In this document: in pieces, positions 20,372 through 31,560 of the stretch
Position numbering within the stretch: the stretch's first letter is position 1
Layout: every line of letters begins with the position of its first letter
Source: Urophycis tenuis
Lineage: Eukaryota; Chordata; Actinopteri; Gadiformes; Phycidae
DNA: 64,000 bases
NCBI GenBank assembly: GCA_036785325.1
Contig: JAXIVH010000018.1
Location: 5,510,222 to 5,574,221 of the forward strand
Direction of reading: 5' to 3'
Program-made: the position numbers and the translations under genes
Notes under the pieces: model-generated
The model's input: the letters and a program-made list of their open reading frames with translations, nothing else
Databases searched by the model: none
Told to the model about the DNA's origin: nothing

Positions 20372-22933
20372 ATGGGGTGGATTTGCAAGATCTGTACCTT
20401 CGTTGTGCCTGAAACAAATGCACTTTTGAGGCACTACAGATTAAGGCACAACCACAGCGAATTTCTTCCCTGTTTGTATGCTGATTGCCCCTGCTCCTTC
20501 AAAACCTGGAATACCCTAAAATCACATTTGTCAAGGAACCATTCAACTAATAAGTCAACACCAGAAGTAAATTCTTTCAATTGTGAACTTTGCAGTTCGT
20601 GTTTCTCCACTGAGAAGGATTATTTCCAACATCTTGGAGTTCATCTTAGGAAAAATCAAACTGTGCACTGTGTCTTTAAAGAGTGTGATTTCTACACAAA
20701 TGTGTATGGAACCTTTGCATCACATAGATCCAGAAAACACACCGTACATTCTTCGAGTGATTTTCGGCCACAAATTGTACATACATATATAGCTCAGACA
20801 AATATCACATATATTGCTGAAGCACATTGTTCTGAGGCATACGAGCGTTCAGGAATATATGACTGTATAGGAGAGTATGAAACAGAAGAATTGAAAGGGG
20901 AAGAAATTTAACTGAACTTAGGCCACCTTTTATTAAAATTGGAGAGCATTTATAATGTGCCAAGCAAGTGCATTTCTGAAGTAGTGGCAGAGCTCCAGTT
21001 TATATCCTCCTCGGTGTCAGGTCCTGACATAAGAAATACTGTAAATTTATGTTTAAGGAAGCATGACTGTGTACTTGATGACCTAGTCGTCTCCAATTTA
21101 GTCAAACAGATGGTCCTCTTGCCACATCTTACAAAAGAAAGGAGTTTTATAAGAAGACTTTTAATGTGGTTGAGCCAGTTGAATACATTCTGGACAAGAA
21201 GGAAGGTAAAACATTACAGTATGTTCCCATTCTTCAGTCATTGTCACAGATATTAAGCCTGAAAGACATACAGGAGAAAGCTTTCAATTCTTCATACACT
21301 ACTCACAAGGGGAGATACGAGTCATTTCATGATGGAACACATTTTAAAGAAAATGCACTTATATCCACTGAAAGCATAACCATTTCTCTCCTTCTCCACA
21401 TTGATGATTTTGAGGTTTGCAATCCCCTGAGAACAACTCGAAAAAAAGATTAGTGCAGTGTACTGGGTATTGGCAAATGTTCCACCACAGTTTCGCGCTG
21501 CACTCAAGTCAATTTATTTAGCTCTGCTTTGCAAGGCTGTGGATGTAAAGAAGTATGGTTATGCGGCAGTACTTCAGCCACTGTTAAAAGACCTTATCCA
21601 GCTGGAAGAGGAAGGACTCTTCATCCCTGTGTTTGGAAGGAAAATCAAGGGCACAATAGTTAGTGTAATAGCTGATAATTTAGGTGCCCATTCAATTTGT
21701 GGCTTTTTGGAAAGCTTTTCTGGATCACATGTCTGCAGGTTTTGTTTGGGGCAGCTCTCTGAGTTTCAGGAAAAAGAAGTGAGAACTGGATCCTTCCAAG
21801 CCAGACCAAAACGGGAACATTCACGTCATCTGCAAGCAGCTTAAGAAAGTCCCACTCTCACTCACTGCTTTGGTGTGAAAAGGCAGTGTGCCTTAACTGA
21901 GAAATTGAAATATTTTAATGTTTTGTCAGGGTATCCACCAGATCTGCTACACGACCTGTTTGAGGGAATAGTACCTCGGGAGTTGGCTTTGTGCCTTAAT
22001 GTTCTGATAAAAAAAAAAAACTTTACGTTCATTCAACTCAATGAGTTAATCAGACAGTTTCCCTACAAGTGGACTGACAAAGCTGACAGTCCGCAGCCTG
22101 TCCCACTGAATTTTGCTAGCCGGAAGAGCATAGGTGGAAACGCTCATGAAAATTGGAGCATCTTGCGTTTGCTCCCTCTTATCATTGGTTTCAAAGTGTC
22201 ATAGAGTGAACCAGCATGGCATCTTCTAATGGATCTGAAAGACATTGTGGAGCTATCAGAACACAGGCATAGATACTTGCAAGTTTTCCCAGAGGCAAAA
22301 CTTCTGCCAAAGCACCATTTCCTAGAGCATTATCCTCAACTGATCAAGGCATTTGGACCCCTTGTAGCTCTGTGGACGATGCGATTTGAAGCGAAACATA
22401 GCTTTTTTAAGCGAGTCGTTCGACATACCAGCTGTTTTCGCAACATTTTACTGTCTCTTGCTTTCAAGCATCAGTTGATGCTGGCTTACCATCTGCACGG
22501 CACAGACATACTCAAACCTGCCTTCAGTGTCTCAAATCTGTCCACAGTGCCTTTGGATGTCCTCAAGGAAAACTTACAGGAAGCAGTGCAAAAAAAGTTT
22601 CCAGGAGAGACGTGTGTTCAGGTGGCCAATTCAGTGACTTACTATGGCACCAGTTACTCAGTGGGAATGATCTTGCCCTATGGATCCACCGGAGGGCTTC
22701 CAGATTTCGTTGAACTAAGTCTAATCCTCATTGTGCAAGGCCAGCCTGCATTTGCTGTCAAATGTCTACATTCATGGTACAGTGAGCACCTTAGGTCTTT
22801 CGAATTGGAATCCACAAGACATGTAACAGTCCTCGACCAACAGGAATTAACAGACTCCTACCCTCTTGCAGGATACACTGTTGAGCAAAAGCGATTTGTC
22901 ACCTTAAAGCGTCACATTCCCCTGCAAGATTAG
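20372..22933 (+). pseudogene. Copy A gene 1: C2H2 fingers plus transposase-like body, broken
   Basis: Residues 1-150 hold four C2H2 fingers (for example CKICTF...RLRH and CELCSSCF...HLGVH). The body has DNLGAHSICGFLESF, CRFCLG, DLLHDLFEGIVP and MRFEAKHSFFKR. From memory these motifs recur in unnamed fish and invertebrate transposon-like proteins; I infer a transposase, possibly EnSpm/CACTA, without a database check. In-frame stops lie at 20909-20911, 21842-21844 and 22202-22204. Frameshifts lie near 21143 and at the A7 run 21441-21447. Relative to copy B it lacks about 21 residues after DLKDIVEL. Translation would end at 22933. It is a decayed copy followed by gene 2 on the same strand. Confidence 0.72.
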
Positions 22934-22936
22934 GTA

Positions 22937-23939
22937 GTAAACACAGTATATATTGACATGTTTAAAATTGTTCTCAATACCATCAGTGTTTCAAATGATT
23001 TTCACATTTCCCAGGACATGAAAAAATGTGCAAAACTATTACAAAATGTCACCCAGTAGACTTTTAGATTTCCTGCATTTACCACTTAAAAAAAACACCT
23101 AGTTGTTTTCCTGTACATGCCATGCTTGTATGAGTTTTGTTTACCTTGCATGGTTTTACGAGACTGCATTTGTTCCATCCATTTGTTGATGATTGTGAAA
23201 TCAACATGAAAACCAGTCCAGACATTAATAAAATTGAGTAATTATCATTTGATGAACCTTTAGTCACCACTTGCATTTATCTGAGATTATGCTGTAATTG
23301 ATCATAGTTTCATTTCACTTGTGGTCAGATTGATGTTTGCATGCGTCAAACTATCATTGGTTTGTATGAGATGAAACTGAAGAAATTACAGCATAATTTA
23401 AAGCAACATTGACAAATATAAGCAGCAATCGAAAGGTCAAGCTATTCTCAAGTGGATGGAGCTGATTTTTCAATAAGCAGATTTCACATTGTTAAGAAAT
23501 CAGTGGAACCAGTGGTATTTTGTAAGCTAAAGAAACAATCTCATAAAAACATGCAGTGCACACAAACACAATTGATCATTTTAATGAGATAAAATACCAA
23601 ACAATAGACAGAATTGAAAACAATATAAAAATCGTTAAAGTAGTATTAATATATGAGTATTGTTGAACTCTGAATAGTTTATTTGTATTTACGTTTACTC
23701 GCATTGAAATACTACTTCGATTGCACACTGATTATCCACAACATTAAAATCACCTGCCTACTGGGTTGTTTTAGTGTTTAATGTAATGATTGCCTGAGAA
23801 TGCCTCTTGTATGTTTTAATACCACTATCTTTAAAAAATGCTTTTAAGTTATATCTTTTTAATAAGATGTAAACTAAATGTTTGCATACCTAAATTCAAC
23901 ATAACTTTTTTGACTTTTTGTCTTTTTTTCCTACTACAG
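22937..23939. other. Intergenic/intron stretch between the two copy A genes
   Basis: AT-rich sequence. An imperfect hairpin pairs about 23287-23316 with 23370-23398 (TTATGCTGTAATT arms). A pyrimidine tract ending CTACTACAG at 23931-23939 forms the acceptor for gene 2. Confidence 0.6.
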
Positions 23940-24094
23940 AATCACCATGTCTGTCAGGCTTCGGGTCATACTGCCAGAAGAAATTCGCAAGCTTTCCTTG
24001 CCCTCAGGAATCCCTCAGACTGTGGGGGAACTGAAGAATATTGTTCAAGAGACATTTGCAGTTGAGCAAGATTTTAATATTCAGTTTCAGGACC

Positions 24095-25320
24095 TCAGAT
24101 TGAGGAGGAACAATGTGGATTCCGTTCTGGTCGTGGAACAACAGACTAGCTCTTCACTCTTGCAAGAATCCTGGAGGGGGCCTGGGTGTATGCCCATCCG
24201 GTCTACATTTGTTTTGTAGATCTGGAAAAGGCGTATGACCGGGTTCCCCAGGAGATATTGTGGGAGGTATGGGAGTATGGAGTGAGGCGGGCACTTCTCA
24301 GGGCCATCCAATCTCTGTACACCCAAAGCGAGAGTTGTGTCCGGGTTCTCGGCAGTAAGTCGGACTCGTTTCCGTTGGGGGTTGGCCTCCGCCAGGGCTG
24401 CGCTTTGTCACCAATCTTGTTTGTGGTTTTCATCGACAGGATATCGAGGCGTAGTCGGGGGGAGGAGAGGTTGCAGGTTGGTGGGCTAGGGATCTCATTG
24501 CTGCTTTTTGCAGATGATGTGGTCCTGATGGCATCATCGGCCTGTGACCTTCAGCACTCACTGGATCGGTTCGCAGCCGAGTGTGAAGCGGTTGGAATGA
24601 GTATCAGCACCTCTAAATCTGAGGCCATGGCTCTCAGCAGGAAACCGGTGGATTGCCTACTCCGGGTAGGGAATGAGTCCTTACCCCAAGTGAAGGAGTT
24701 TAAGTACCTCGGGGTCTTGTTCACGAGTGAGGGGAGGATGGAGCAAGAGATGGGCCGGAGAATCGGAGCAGCGGGGGCGGTTTTGCATTCGCTCTACCGC
24801 ACCGTTGTGACGAAGAGGGAGCTGAGCCAGAAGGCGAAGCTCTCGATCTTCCGGTCTATCTTTGTTCCTACTCTCACCTATGGTCATGAAGGTTGGGTCA
24901 TGACCGAAAGAACGAGATCGTGGGTACAAGCGGCCGAAATGGGTTTTCTCAGGAGGGTGGCGGGCGTCTCCCTTAGAGATAGGGTGAGGAGCTCAGTCAT
25001 CCGGGAGAGACTCGGAGTAGAGCCGCTGCTCCTTTGCGTGGAAAGGAGCCAGTTGAGGTGGTTCGGGCATCTGATAAGGATGCCCCCCGGGCGCCTCCCT
25101 ATGGAGGTGTTCCGGGCACAACCAGCTGGGAGGAGACCACGGGGAAGACCCAGGACGAGGTGGAGAGATTATATCTTCACACTGGCCTGGGAACGCCTCG
25201 GGATCCCCCAGTCAGAGCTGGCTGATGTGGCCCGGGAAAGGGAAGTGTGGGGTTCCTTGCTCGAGCTGTTGCCCCCGCGACCCGACCCCGGATAAGCGGT
25301 AGAAGATGAGTGAGTGAGTG
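24095..25320 (+). mobile_element. Rex3: Rex3 (RTE-clade) LINE, 5'-truncated
   Basis: The target duplication AGTTTCAGGACC is at 24083-24094 and 25321-25332. The RT fragment has FVDLEKAYDRVPQ, GLRQGCALSPILF and LLFADDVVLM, then a typical Rex3 C-terminus ending LLPPRPDPG near 25290. The 3' end is GATAAGCGGTAGAAGATG followed by a TGAG tail. One TAG (about 24148) lies upstream in the frame. The endonuclease half is missing. It disrupts gene 2 of copy A. Confidence 0.93.
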
Positions 25321-26204
25321 AGTTTCAGGACCAACATTTTGATGATCAGTTTTTTAGTCTCCTTGAAACTAAAGAGATAAAGGACAGAGACACTATCAAG
25401 GTGGTTCTTATTGAACCAGTTATCAAATTAACATTTGATGATTCTTTGAAGGCTAAAGGACTCCAAGAGAGCTTCGATAGCAGTTGTGCAGAGTCTTTGG
25501 AAGATGCATGTTCCACAGCATCCACAATAATTCTATCTTCTTCAGAGAGCACCTCCTCCCTTCGTTCTGAGTCCTGGCCAGCTCAAATTGAGATACCTAC
25601 CTTCTCCTTTGACACTGAACTCATTCTACAAGCTGCAAATGAAGCTTACAGAAAGGACGGAGCCTTACTCAACAATCCTGCAGTAAAATCCAACATTCTG
25701 GACAAACTAGCAGATAGCATTTTGGTCTACACTGCCTATCCTTCACAAGCAGAAAGAGAGCAGGTTGCTGAGGCCCTGGTTGCGAAGCACCCATGTTTGA
25801 CGGACCCAGTATCCTTCAATGGTTTATATAGTTGGCACAACAGCTTGAAGTATAAGCTTGGCAATTATAGAGCAAAGGTGAGACACCTTGGGCTACCAGA
25901 GCTAAATGTAAACTCCCGAAAGAAAAAATCAGCTGCAGACTCCAGCTCTCCAAGTAGAAACTTGAAAAAGGCGAAAAAATCTGAGGTAAACTACCTCCCA
26001 CCTCATCCTTAAGGTGAAACTGATACAACGCTTGAGAAGAAGCGAGTCGAGCTTCTCTATGAATACACGAAGAGAGACAATAACAAAGTCATAAATGAGA
26101 AGATGGCAAAAACCTTCTCACTGCGTCAAAATGATGTAATCCTCAACAAACCACCTGTGATTGACTTCAAAGCTCGATGGCCTGCCTTGTTTGAGTTTTC
26201 CCAG

Positions 26205-26684
26205 GTAAGTTGAACTTTTTAATCATGTCTTCTCCAATACAGGGTGTTGTGTGGCAAAGTTTCAAAGTGAATTAATTTGAATTGAATTGAATTAATCATT
26301 GACAGTGGCATAGCTGTAGGCAGCTGCTTAGTTTTAGCATATACCCAGCTGAACAGTGAGGGCTTTGTTCGCAGGCCAAAATTAAGATGTATAAAAAACT
26401 TTGCTTACTCCATCATCTGTGAACACAAATGAGCACAATGCTTTAGCTCATGAAGCTCTGAGAATAAAAGCTAAACTTACCTGATAAACTGTGGGGGGTG
26501 GGGGGGGGGGGGAGTTGGCATTTATTTGAACTCTGTGATATCTGTATACACCCTTGCTAAGCTACAATACTACTCAAAACTACCACAACAATCTGATCTT
26601 CTGTTTGGAGAGGGAACAAGAGTTATGCATGCTTCACATTACTATACAATAAATAAGTTTTATTCTCTCTAGTGTATTTCACAG
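26205..26684 (+). other. Intron of copy A gene 2
   Basis: Begins GTAAGT and ends TTTCACAG. It contains a G-rich run at about 26490-26513. Confidence 0.65.
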
Positions 26685-27963
26685 GTTTTCGATGACGACG
26701 ATGCTGCAGCTGTCCAAGAAGCCATTACTACATTTGTCCTCGGCATCTTTGTGGTCAGCAAAGCCAGGGATGGTCTCCCCAAGCAAGCTGGAATAGGCAT
26801 CGAGGGAACAGAAGTCCTTTTTGGTATCCCAGATGTGGCACATGCTTGCACCTATCTGATGGGCCTTATCTATGCCTTGGAACTAAGGTACCCTCATAAA
26901 CTGAAATACACATTTGAGGTCTTTCAAAAGATCTTTCTAAAGCTGAAGGATGCGAACAAAAAAATGTCGTCCAAAGTCCATGATCTCAAGGTGTGCATGC
27001 TTAAAAGCCATTCTATGATGCTGGAAAATATTTAATTTGATTGAATTTGATGATGCTGCCACATGCTTTATTTTGTTATGTATTGTGAATTCTATCTGTT
27101 CTCTGCACTTTAAATGGCACACATATTTCAGCTCCAGCTCAAGTAAAGCATTTAAAGTAACCTGAACTCTATTTTTTTCAAGCAGCTTTTCGTGTACTGC
27201 CACCAGAAGCAGAGAAACCATGCTGAACTCGAAATTTCTTTATGACATTTTTAAATTTTGAGATCTGCTGGATTTTGGTTTGTCTTTTTGCCTTATCAAT
27301 GTATTTGAATGTAGCTGTTTTGACAGCTAGGATTTCATTTTGTTATGGTATTCTGACCTCTAAGGCCCCATCAACACGTAGCCGGGTATCTGCTAAAACG
27401 AATATATTTTTCTACGTTTGGACCTATCATCCACATGAAAACGCATGAAAACCCATCGTAAACGAATATTTAAAAAAACTCTGTGAAGTGAAGATTTTTG
27501 AAAACTCCGTTTATGCATTTGCGTGTAGACAGAGATAACCGGAGTTTTGCGTTTTCGAACATCACAATATGCGCCAAAACAACAACGAATCTGCTCTGAC
27601 GTCAAACGTGCGACCTTTGTTTACTGATGAAGCATGGATGCCTTGAGAACTGTGGTGGTTATTATTGTGCAGGCGCTGTTCACTTCCTTGATTTTACACG
27701 CCCAACTACTGCTCCAAGAGCACAGGCGACGGACAACATTGCGGTCAGTGATTTACCCCCTCATAACAACTCCATGTAGGCATGTTCTTCGCCGAAATCG
27801 TCGACGCCGGTTTTGGATCAGACCGGGACGCACTGCCAGCTGGTGGGAAAACTTTGAGATGGAAGTCGTACTCCCAGAGGAATGGCGTGAGAATTTCCGT
27901 ATGTCCCGGTCCTCACTCCTGTCGCTGTCGGAATTATTACGTCCTCATATCGAGGGGCAGTCC

Positions 27964-29200
27964 CAGTGTTGCCAGGTGGGAAATGTAGGATTATCGTACC
28001 AGAGACCTAAAATTATCGTATTTTGAGAGAAATTATCGTACACCCGTCATAATCAAACAAATTATGCGCTATAGTCACTCTTGTGTTGAATAGCGTCTAA
28101 CAGGCACTCACGGCTTTGCGTCAGTACGGAATGGATCAAAGACGTCTCTGAATGGATTCATCAGCAGCCCCACAGTTGCGTTAAGCTAACTTGTCCCCCA
28201 TAAACAATGACGGGTGGGAACTAATGAGCCAAATGATGAGGCCTGGAGGCCACCCACTGTTAGGAAATAGTCATAGCACCAGGTTTAAAAGCTTAATAGT
28301 ATTCATGATAACAAGAAAATAAAGAAGAAAATAAAGATCTCGCTTCACCTATTGAAATTTTATTTTCAGAGAAACAACATTGTCTCTGTCCTCGAAATGA
28401 CAACAATTCATAAAATAAAGAAAAACTGCAATTATGCAAACTTAAGTGCCTGCACCAGGTTCTAACTTCAAATAAAATGCAGTTCTATGTGATTTTTTGT
28501 TTTATGTTCTGTTCTGAACATAATAAGGCAGCTAACACATGTTGTATGACATGTTGCAGGCATTGTTTTATGGATTTTTGTGTTGGCGTAATATCTTTTC
28601 TCTTTGTGTTTTTTGGATTTGCTGTGGTTTTTACAGTTATTTCGGCCACCAGCTCTGTCTTGCAGCACCGGCAAAAAGCTTTTCTTTCCGAGCCTGCAAC
28701 AGGTCTCAACCACCCGGAAAATTGGCTCTCCCACTCTTTTCTATACGTTTGTAGGCGATGCTGCTTACTTCGACTCTGCCCCGCCGTTTTCTTAGCCTCT
28801 CCGTCTCCTTCTCCTCCTCCTCCTCCTCCTCCTTCTCCTCCTCCTCCTCCTCCAGGTTCTCTCATTTTCTTTTCCGCGCTTCTTCCAGACCGGGCCGGCT
28901 CTGCTTCTTCTTCTTTTCTTTTTTTTCTCTATTCCTCACTCATGAGGCGGGCACAGCGGACTATTCAGCCAATCATTGCCGTTGTTCTGAGGCATTTAGA
29001 AAAGCAGGATTGGCTTGAAACTTGTCCCATGGAAAGAGATGCCTTCAGGGTTCACAAAAAAAAAATCCGACAGACAATTGCAACAGGCTGATGGTCAAAT
29101 TATCGTATATTTGGCCTTTTTTGGGATTATTGATCGTACATCATACAGAGGGCAAAATGATCGTACAAATACGATAATTATCGTACACCTGGCAACACTG
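27964..29200. mobile_element. Non-autonomous hAT nested in the Harbinger
   Basis: The duplication GGCAGTCC is at 27956-27963 and 29201-29208. The inverted ends begin CAGTGTTGCCAGGTG. ATTATCGTAC-type motifs repeat near both ends. It includes a CTC/CCT microsatellite. No transposase is seen. Confidence 0.9.
28808..28854. repeat. (CCT)n microsatellite
   Basis: A pyrimidine triplet run. Poly-Ser and poly-Pro frames here are artefacts. Confidence 0.9.
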
Positions 29201-29854
29201 GGCAGTCCACTGTCATGCGATCACCCGTCAGTGTGCTCAAAAAAGTTGTCTGTACACTTTACTATTTAGCTGACGAGGGCAGATTACGCAAAACAGCAAA
29301 TGCATTTGGTTTGTCGAGACAGGTTGTCTCAAATATTGTCACGCCAACAGAGGGCTATTCTGATAGGGTAGGATTTGGGGAAATAATGCCATCTACAGAT
29401 TTGGAATGCTCATGAATGTGATTGAAAACGCAGATGTTCGATTATGTGTGGAAGGTTGTTTTTTTTAAAACGAGGTAATGTGGATACAAATTATTTTATA
29501 AACGGAGGGGGTGAAATCTTCGGTTTTAAAAATACCCGGCTACGTGTGTACATAGCCTAAAAAAGACTGTCAGTGGGGTTCTGATAGCATGTCTTCTGCT
29601 GATGGCAATTATCCCTTCAGTGTTCATGACTCTGTGGAATGGAGTTCATATTTTATTGTCAAATAAATTTGTTTATTTGAGCTAAACGACTTCCAAGTCT
29701 TGTTTTGGGTTAAGATTCATAATTATACCTGAGATTGTTTGACTCATGTGGGTGTTGAGTATACAGGGTGATAAATTGATTTGTAGTTTGGTATAATGTA
29801 AGAAAATGATGAAAAATCAATCACTATTTCCCAAAGCCCAAGACGCAACCTAAT

Positions 29855-31101
29855 GGCCCTCATTTATCAAACGAACGTAGAAATGAGCACAAATCTGAAC
29901 GCATGATTCATCTTACGATAGGACCCACGTGAGATTTACGAAACGTGTCATATCACACCAATCCCAGCGTACGAAGGAGCTTGTTGTTGATAAATACGGC
30001 GGCTGAGATCGATCGTAATTTACGTAACACGCCCCTATAAAAGAAGTCTCGCCCCTAACTTTTACGACATGGAGAAACATCCAACGGCAAAGAAGAGGCG
30101 GATTTTTTCAGAAACAGAAATGGAGACACTCGTGTCACTTGTTGATGCCCCCCCCCCCCCAAGGACACTCACCACTCACCCCCCTGGACATACTTCATAT
30201 TATTTATATTGTTTATTCTCAACTGCCATTGCACCCCCCACCCCCATATCCATACAATCCATGCACATTCATCTGTTGTACCCGTTCCGTTGTATTGCAC
30301 TAGCGTACTATTGCACCATCTGTACACTTCTTTTATTATTACTACTATTATTACTATTACTCGCACTACCTGTACATTGTTTACATTTTTTTTTAATTAT
30401 TTATTTATTTTTTTAATACTGTTTACAGCCTGTTTCTGCTGGTGTTAGTAACCGTTTACTACCTTAACGATCACTACCTCCACCTGCACTGTTTACTGTC
30501 ACTTTAATAACTACTGCCACTTTTGATGTGTTTCAATTTTGCACTCTGCACCTTATTCTGCATTTCTGCATTTCAACCCGCACCTTTATCGCTCATTTGC
30601 ACTTCTGGTTAGAACGCCAACTGCATTTCGTTGTTACTGTACTCTGCACAATGACAATAACGTTGCATCTAATCTAATCTAATTAAGGGCAAGCAAAAAA
30701 AACGCTTTATGGAAACAAATCACTGTTGCAATCAACAGTGTGTCCCATGTTCAGCGGGCTACGGAAGAGGTAAATAATAAATTGAATACTTAATTAAATG
30801 TAAAATGGTGTTAAATTGATCCATCTTAAAACATTTCACATTTGACCTATAGGCTATTGTTTGCATTCCGTTAAAGTTATTTTATTCCGAATAAGGTGAA
30901 GAAAAAGTTGTCCGACTCTTGCCATGTCTCGCCACTGTTGGCACTCGAAAAAGTTGCGTACACGAGCTCAGACCTGACGTGAGATTTCATCGCAGCCTGC
31001 GCTCACGTTCAAATTGATAAATGCCAAGCTCAACATGGAAATGAGCGTACGTCCATTTTACGCCCGTTTTCTGTCGTATGCTCGTTTGATAATTGAGGGC
31101 C
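29855..31101. mobile_element. Second Harbinger-type element with Myb-like ORF remnant
   Basis: The ends GGCCCTCATTTATCAAACGA and, inverted, GGCCCTCAATTATCAAACGA are flanked by AAT at 29852-29854 and 31102-31104. Near 30069 an ORF starts MEKHPTAKKRRIFSETEMET, like the Myb/SANT DNA-binding protein that Harbinger elements carry. It is cut by a LINE tail, and the frame resumes as KKNALWKQITVAINSVSHVQ near 30690-30760. Confidence 0.75.
30148..30687 (+). mobile_element. L2-type LINE 3' end
   Basis: A non-coding 3' fragment starts after a poly-C run and ends in ACAATGACAATAACG followed by TCTAA repeats. It interrupts the Myb-like frame. The 5' boundary is approximate. Confidence 0.55.
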
Positions 31102-31359
31102 AATATGTCTTGTTTTGTCCTGATCAACAGTCACATCAGAGAATATGGGATTTTTCTTCTTAAAAAATGACTCAAAGAAAGAAAATTGCTGACGATTAAT
31201 TTAGTTGTTAGCAACTAAATGATTAATCAACTAATCATTGCAGCTCAGTATGGTCACCACTTGGCTCCATGGCAGCATATCTTGACATGTGATAAGAGGA
31301 TTGTCATTTCCAACACATAGATGACACATACTTAACTTTTTAAGTAAACCAAGCATGAC

Positions 31360-31560
31360 AAAATATTGTGCCTGATCTACTTAAAAAAGTAGGAACTTTT
31401 TGCATCAGATTATTATGTAGATAAAGCAAGGCTAGTCTTTGTATAGGCTACTTAATTTCTTGAATGAAAGAAATGAGTTTTGGAAGTAAAGTCTACTTCA
31501 TTTAGTAAGTAAAGTCTATTAAATTTAATAAGTAAAGTCTACTTAAGCAAGTAACCATAT
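31360..31560. repeat. Left long inverted repeat with AAGTAAAGTC motifs
   Basis: Pairs with 38680-38940 on the other strand (for example GCATCAGATTATTATGTGGA-like and CTTTGTATAGGCTACTTAAT). AAGTAAAGTC occurs at 31484, 31507 and 31530. It brackets the piggyBac gene. Confidence 0.8.

Larger units (their letters stand above)
23940..27035 (+). pseudogene. Copy A gene 2: PB1-like domain gene, split by Rex3
   Basis: A good 3' splice site (CTACTACAG) precedes the first coding exon. ATG at 23947 starts MSVRLRVILPEEIRKL, a PB1/ubiquitin-like domain start. After the Rex3 insertion (24095-25320) the frame resumes at 25333 with HFDDQFFSLLETKEI. A conserved block follows (IPTFSFDTELILQ, ANEAYRKDGALL, LVAKHPCLTDP, WHNSLKYKLGNYRAK), then a lysine-rich stretch. 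A TAA sits at 26010-26012 and the frame continues to CAG|GTAAGT at 26204. A second exon (26685-27035) follows a CACAG acceptor and ends with VEVLFGIPDVAH-like and YTFEVFQKIFLKL segments. Fish proteins with this layout are often labelled SAMD3-like (recalled, not searched). Confidence 0.75.
27634..29415 (+). pseudogene. Harbinger transposase N-terminal fragment, split by hAT
   Basis: MDALRTVV at 27634 leads to RRRFWIRPGRTASWWENF and PEEWRENFRMSRSSLL, a HARBI1-like N-terminus. The hAT at 27964-29200 splits it. The frame resumes with VMRSPVSVLKKVVCTLYYLA and the helix-turn-helix-like segment LRKTANAFGLSRQVVSNIV. It stops at 29415 before any DDE motif. Confidence 0.82.
27364..29557. mobile_element. 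PIF/Harbinger element containing a hAT
   Basis: Flanked by TAA at 27361-27363 and 29558-29560. The inverted ends share ACACGTAGCCGGGTAT. A 3-bp TAA duplication is typical of Harbinger. The catalytic half of the transposase is gone, so it is a deletion derivative. Confidence 0.85.

Noticed and set aside
24681..24929. Minus-strand frames in Rex3 and other LINEs
   Set aside because: They are antisense shadows of the reverse transcriptase frames.
28485..29018. Pro/Gly/Ser-rich frames
   Set aside because: They arise from the CCT microsatellite inside the nested hAT.
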